Source of the DNA: Paenibacillus tundrae
GTDB lineage: Bacteria; Bacillota; Bacilli; Paenibacillales; Paenibacillaceae
Direction of reading: 5' to 3'
NCBI RefSeq assembly: GCF_036884255.1
Contig: NZ_CP145605.1
Location: 496,001-560,000 of the forward strand
DNA length: 64,000 nucleotides
The notes under the pieces are model-generated. The model did no database searches, was not told the origin of the DNA, and saw only the letters and a program-made list of their open reading frames with translations. Position 1 is the stretch's first letter. Each line of letters opens with the position of its first letter. The position numbers and the translations under genes are program-made. This document shows positions 61,355 to 64,000 of this stretch, one piece after another.

Positions 61355-62983
61355 TTATTGATCTAGAGATTTTCGATAATCCCCAGGTGTCAGTCCTTCC
61401 ATTTTCTTAAATACTTTGCTGAAATATTTCTCGTCCTGGAACCCGACCATCTCTGAGATTTTGGCAATGCGCAGGGAAGGGTTTTGGAGCAGTAATTTGG
61501 CATTATTAATCCGCAGCTTCCCGAGATATTCCGACCAGTTCAGACCGAACTGCTGTTTGAATTTGCGAGAGATATATTCGCGGCTGAGATAGAAACGGGC
61601 AGAGATCTGTTGCAGGGACAAGTCCTCCTGATAATGAGCATCCATATAACGTGCAATCTCTTTCATCGGGTCATGGCTCGTATGGTGCTGTGCTGCTAGA
61701 GCCTTTCCAGCAGCGATGAGTCGCTGTTCCAACAAAGAGCGAAGGAGTGGAAGAGACAACATGCCTTCACGATCAAACGGCAGCTCAGCAAAAGGTAAGA
61801 ATTGTTCATCCAGCTTATCCTGCTCATCTTCCTCTGTGGAAGACATACCTGCTGTATCGTCAAGCCAACGTCCCAGCATCCAGTCCATCTCTTGAATCCA
61901 CTGGAGCACCTGCTCCGGTGTAACTGTATCAAGCCGGGTAAGTGGATCGATCCACTCGCCTACAGCCGTAGATACATTAGCGTCACGACCACTGATCGCT
62001 GCTAATCGCAAGGGTTCTTCCATTGTGGATAACCGAAGACCTTTAGTTGCTGTGGACGAGTCCAATGAAGCATGGAATTTATGGTTAGTCTGTAACGCAT
62101 TTCGCCGCCACAGCCGCTGGCTCGCTTCCTGATATGCGTTGGGAATGCCAGATGGAAATACATCAGAAGAAGCAATACCATAGTGAAGACGACGCTGAAT
62201 TGTCTGTTCCAGTCCGGTGTTCACACGTTCCAGAACGGCCTGCAAAGAGGCTGGCGAACCCCAATGTAGCATAACAACCTGGTCTGGCTGATCGAGCTGG
62301 CGGAACACAACTCCTTCGTTAGGAGTACTTAACATCTCTGCACAGATATTGAGCACGGAGAAAACGAGCAGATCAGGTTGGCTGCGATATTTCGCCTGAC
62401 AACCAGCATCGAGTTGAGACAGACTCGTGACGGCAATGTTGCATGTACTCACGAGCTGGGAGAGGTTCAGCTCATTACGAATTCTCTCCATTTGAGTAGT
62501 GCTATTGCCACGCCCAACGACTAATTCAGTAAGCAAGCGGTCATGATAATGCGGGCGCATCGTATTCATGACCATAGATTGTTGCATCGTCTGCACGCGA
62601 AGAGTCTCATCTTCCTGCCAAGCCTTAATCGCTTTTAACAAGGAAGCATTGAGTTCCTCCGTTTCGACAGGTTTCAATAGATAGTCCATCCCGCCATAAC
62701 GAATGGCGTGCCTAACGAGCTGGAAATCATCATAACCACTGATAACTAACACCTTGCTGTGTGGGGTATGGACAGAGATCCACTCCAGTAATTCCATGCC
62801 GTCCTTGCCCGGCATACGCATATCGCTCAATATAATTTGCGGCTCGTGTTCAGTGATGAGTTCAATCGCTTCATGGCCATCGGCTGCTTCCAATAACGTG
62901 TCTACTCCGACAACATCCCACTGCGCCAGTAGTTTAATTGCGTCGCGGACGTGTTTTTCATCATCGACAATTAGTACTTTCAT
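61355..62983 (-). CDS. YesN-type response regulator (receiver plus AraC HTH)
   Basis: 542 residues from the ATG at 62983. The receiver carries DD at 7-8, phospho-acceptor D54 in ILSDMRMP, and KP near 105. A long middle region (130-430) of unknown fold is followed by a C-terminal AraC pair of HTHs (SLQQISARFYLSREYISRKFKQQFG and KISEMVGFQDEKYFSKVFKKMEG). It is the regulator partner of the kinase that ends 5 bp upstream. Such pairs control sugar or oligosaccharide transport genes nearby, which here lie outside the window. Confidence 0.92.
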   Translation of the reverse strand: MKVLIVDDEKHVRDAIKLLAQWDVVGVDTLLEAADGHEAIELITEHEPQIILSDMRMPGKDGMELLEWISVHTPHSKVLVISGYDDFQLVRHAIRYGGMDYLLKPVETEELNASLLKAIKAWQEDETLRVQTMQQSMVMNTMRPHYHDRLLTELVVGRGNSTTQMERIRNELNLSQLVSTCNIAVTSLSQLDAGCQAKYRSQPDLLVFSVLNICAEMLSTPNEGVVFRQLDQPDQVVMLHWGSPASLQAVLERVNTGLEQTIQRRLHYGIASSDVFPSGIPNAYQEASQRLWRRNALQTNHKFHASLDSSTATKGLRLSTMEEPLRLAAISGRDANVSTAVGEWIDPLTRLDTVTPEQVLQWIQEMDWMLGRWLDDTAGMSSTEEDEQDKLDEQFLPFAELPFDREGMLSLPLLRSLLEQRLIAAGKALAAQHHTSHDPMKEIARYMDAHYQEDLSLQQISARFYLSREYISRKFKQQFGLNWSEYLGKLRINNAKLLLQNPSLRIAKISEMVGFQDEKYFSKVFKKMEGLTPGDYRKSLDQ

Positions 62984-62988
62984 GCTGC

Positions 62989-64000
62989 TCACTCTCCCGC
63001 GTAAATTTTAACGATGATCTGCACGCCATGTGGCTCCTTATTGTTGATATCTATGATTGCCGGATGTTCTGTAGAGGAGTTGAGCCGCAGTCTTTGACCG
63101 ACGTTACGCAGCCCAATGGACTCGTTCTCGTCTGTCTCTTTTCCCACGATCTCCGATGTACTTAATTCCTCGCGGAACCATTCCCGGATCTCGATAAGTT
63201 TTTCCTCTGGAATGGACGGGCCGTTGTTCTCCAGATGAATTTTTACCCAATGATCGGTTGTCAGGTGACTATGGATGCTGATATATCCCTTGCCAGGCTG
63301 AACATCAGCTCCATGTTTGAAATAATTCTCAATCAGCGGCTGAAGTGTCATGCGCGGCATCTCCACAGACAGTGTATCCTCGGCAAAATTCAAATTCACC
63401 TCTAAGCGTTCACCAAAACGCTCCTGCTGCAGCTCCAGATATAATCGGGCATGCTCGGCTTCTTCCCGCAAAGTTACACAAGTCTGATCTCGCATACTAT
63501 AGCGCAACATTTTGGATAAGGAAGAGAGCAGTGCATAAGCTCGTTGTCCTTGTTGTTGAAGGGCAAGTGTACCGATAGATTGGAGCGTATTGTATAGGAA
63601 ATGTGGATGAATCTGAGCTTGTAAGGCTCTAAGCTGATTGGTTTTGTTGGCGAGTTCAAGTCGATACTCCCTCAAGATCAAGTTGTTCACAGTATCCATC
63701 ATATCTCGGAAATGACGGGCAAGAACGCCGATCTCATCCCGACTAGTTAAGCGGATATCCACATGTAGCCTGCCTGCCTGAATCTGATTCATATAACGCA
63801 TCAATTGTTTGAGCGGACCTGTAATTCGAATGGAGACAAACAGTGTAGCCACAATGACCATGACTAGTGCAGCGATTGCGATTAGAGCATTGTTCCACGT
63901 TAGTGTGTTCGCTCGTGCATATAACGTTTCATTAGGGATCTGTTTAATAATGGTCCAGTCTGCAAATGAACTGCCTATTTGTTGATAGACATACATGGAA
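62989..64000 (-). CDS. YesM-type sensor histidine kinase (5' end outside window)
   Basis: The reading frame continues past base 64000, so the N-terminal sensor is missing; 335 residues are visible from the first Met. One helix (about 36-56), HAMP (57-110), then the His_kinase domain with phospho-acceptor His in QIHPHFLYNTLQSIG and an ATPase domain (PLIENYFKHG, HLENNGPSIPEE, GLRNVGQRL). It phosphorylates the YesN regulator encoded next. LytS/YesM kinases of this type sense carbohydrates through an extracellular domain, here not visible. Confidence 0.93.
   Translation of the reverse strand, partial: SMYVYQQIGSSFADWTIIKQIPNETLYARANTLTWNNALIAIAALVMVIVATLFVSIRITGPLKQLMRYMNQIQAGRLHVDIRLTSRDEIGVLARHFRDMMDTVNNLILREYRLELANKTNQLRALQAQIHPHFLYNTLQSIGTLALQQQGQRAYALLSSLSKMLRYSMRDQTCVTLREEAEHARLYLELQQERFGERLEVNLNFAEDTLSVEMPRMTLQPLIENYFKHGADVQPGKGYISIHSHLTTDHWVKIHLENNGPSIPEEKLIEIREWFREELSTSEIVGKETDENESIGLRNVGQRLRLNSSTEHPAIIDINNKEPHGVQIIVKIYAGE

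Overview
The window reads as chromosomal DNA of a Paenibacillus-like, spore-forming, low-to-mid GC Firmicute. Supporting signs are AGGAGG-type ribosome binding sites with frequent GTG/TTG starts, TTGACA-N17-TATAAT promoters, YjcZ-type sporulation microproteins, an SLH-domain protein, a YesM/YesN two-component system, a YesW-type rhamnogalacturonan lyase, CcdC, YezD and FosB (a bacillithiol-dependent enzyme). There is no rRNA, tRNA, CRISPR, phage or transposase gene. The genus is an inference from gene content.

Layout. 0-8 kb: the 3' part of a hybrid histidine kinase, lactate dehydrogenase, a MerR-like coiled-coil protein, a Ser/Thr kinase, a small Ser/Arg-rich protein, methionine aminopeptidase, a curcumin-reductase-like MDR enzyme and CcdC. 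8-14 kb: a HEAT-repeat membrane protein overlapping a GT2-like protein that lacks its catalytic motifs, an autoregulated metallo-beta-lactamase-fold/TetR operon with a clear double operator, and an Rrf2 regulator upstream of a YodC-type nitroreductase. 14-22 kb: two paralogous lipoproteins, an SLH protein, an AraC regulator divergent from a lactonase, and a secreted YesW lyase behind a cre site. 22-26 kb: a sulfate/thiosulfate uptake operon (binding lipoprotein, CysT, CysW) behind a long structured leader, then yezD; no CysA ATPase is nearby. 26-40 kb: a GNAT, an NmrA-like protein, the NAD(P)HX repair enzyme Nnr in a GC-rich patch, a chemoreceptor paired with a BMP lipoprotein, gamma-glutamyltransferase, an SDR, FosB and an S9 peptidase. 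40-48 kb: an APH-like kinase, two orphan immunity genes (Imm51, SUKH), then the class I ribonucleotide reductase operon with tandem NrdR boxes, a ~480-nt leader containing a predicted terminator, a repeat element between its two genes and a 184-bp tandem repeat after them. 48-64 kb: three YjcZ-like microproteins, an ECF sigma/anti-sigma pair, an HD-GYP protein convergent with a PAP2 enzyme, a second histidine kinase, an MFS transporter, RidA, TspO, an ACR3-like permease and YesN/YesM (the latter cut by the window end).

Two families of non-coding, MITE-like repeats are visible. Family A has GTTCAAAAAG ends (5231-5392, a 41-bp relic at 6322-6362, and the tandem array at 42601-43042). Family B has TTCAACTAAA ends (16132-16321, an inverted longer copy inside the ribonucleotide reductase operon, and a relic at 57949-58000).

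The observations most worth following are the ribonucleotide reductase leader (NrdR control plus probable attenuation), the sulfate operon leader, the pseudo-glycosyltransferase/HEAT pair, a probable terminator-defined small RNA at about 12.63-12.70 kb, and the BMP lipoprotein/chemoreceptor pair. All functional calls come from reading motifs by eye; no database search was run.
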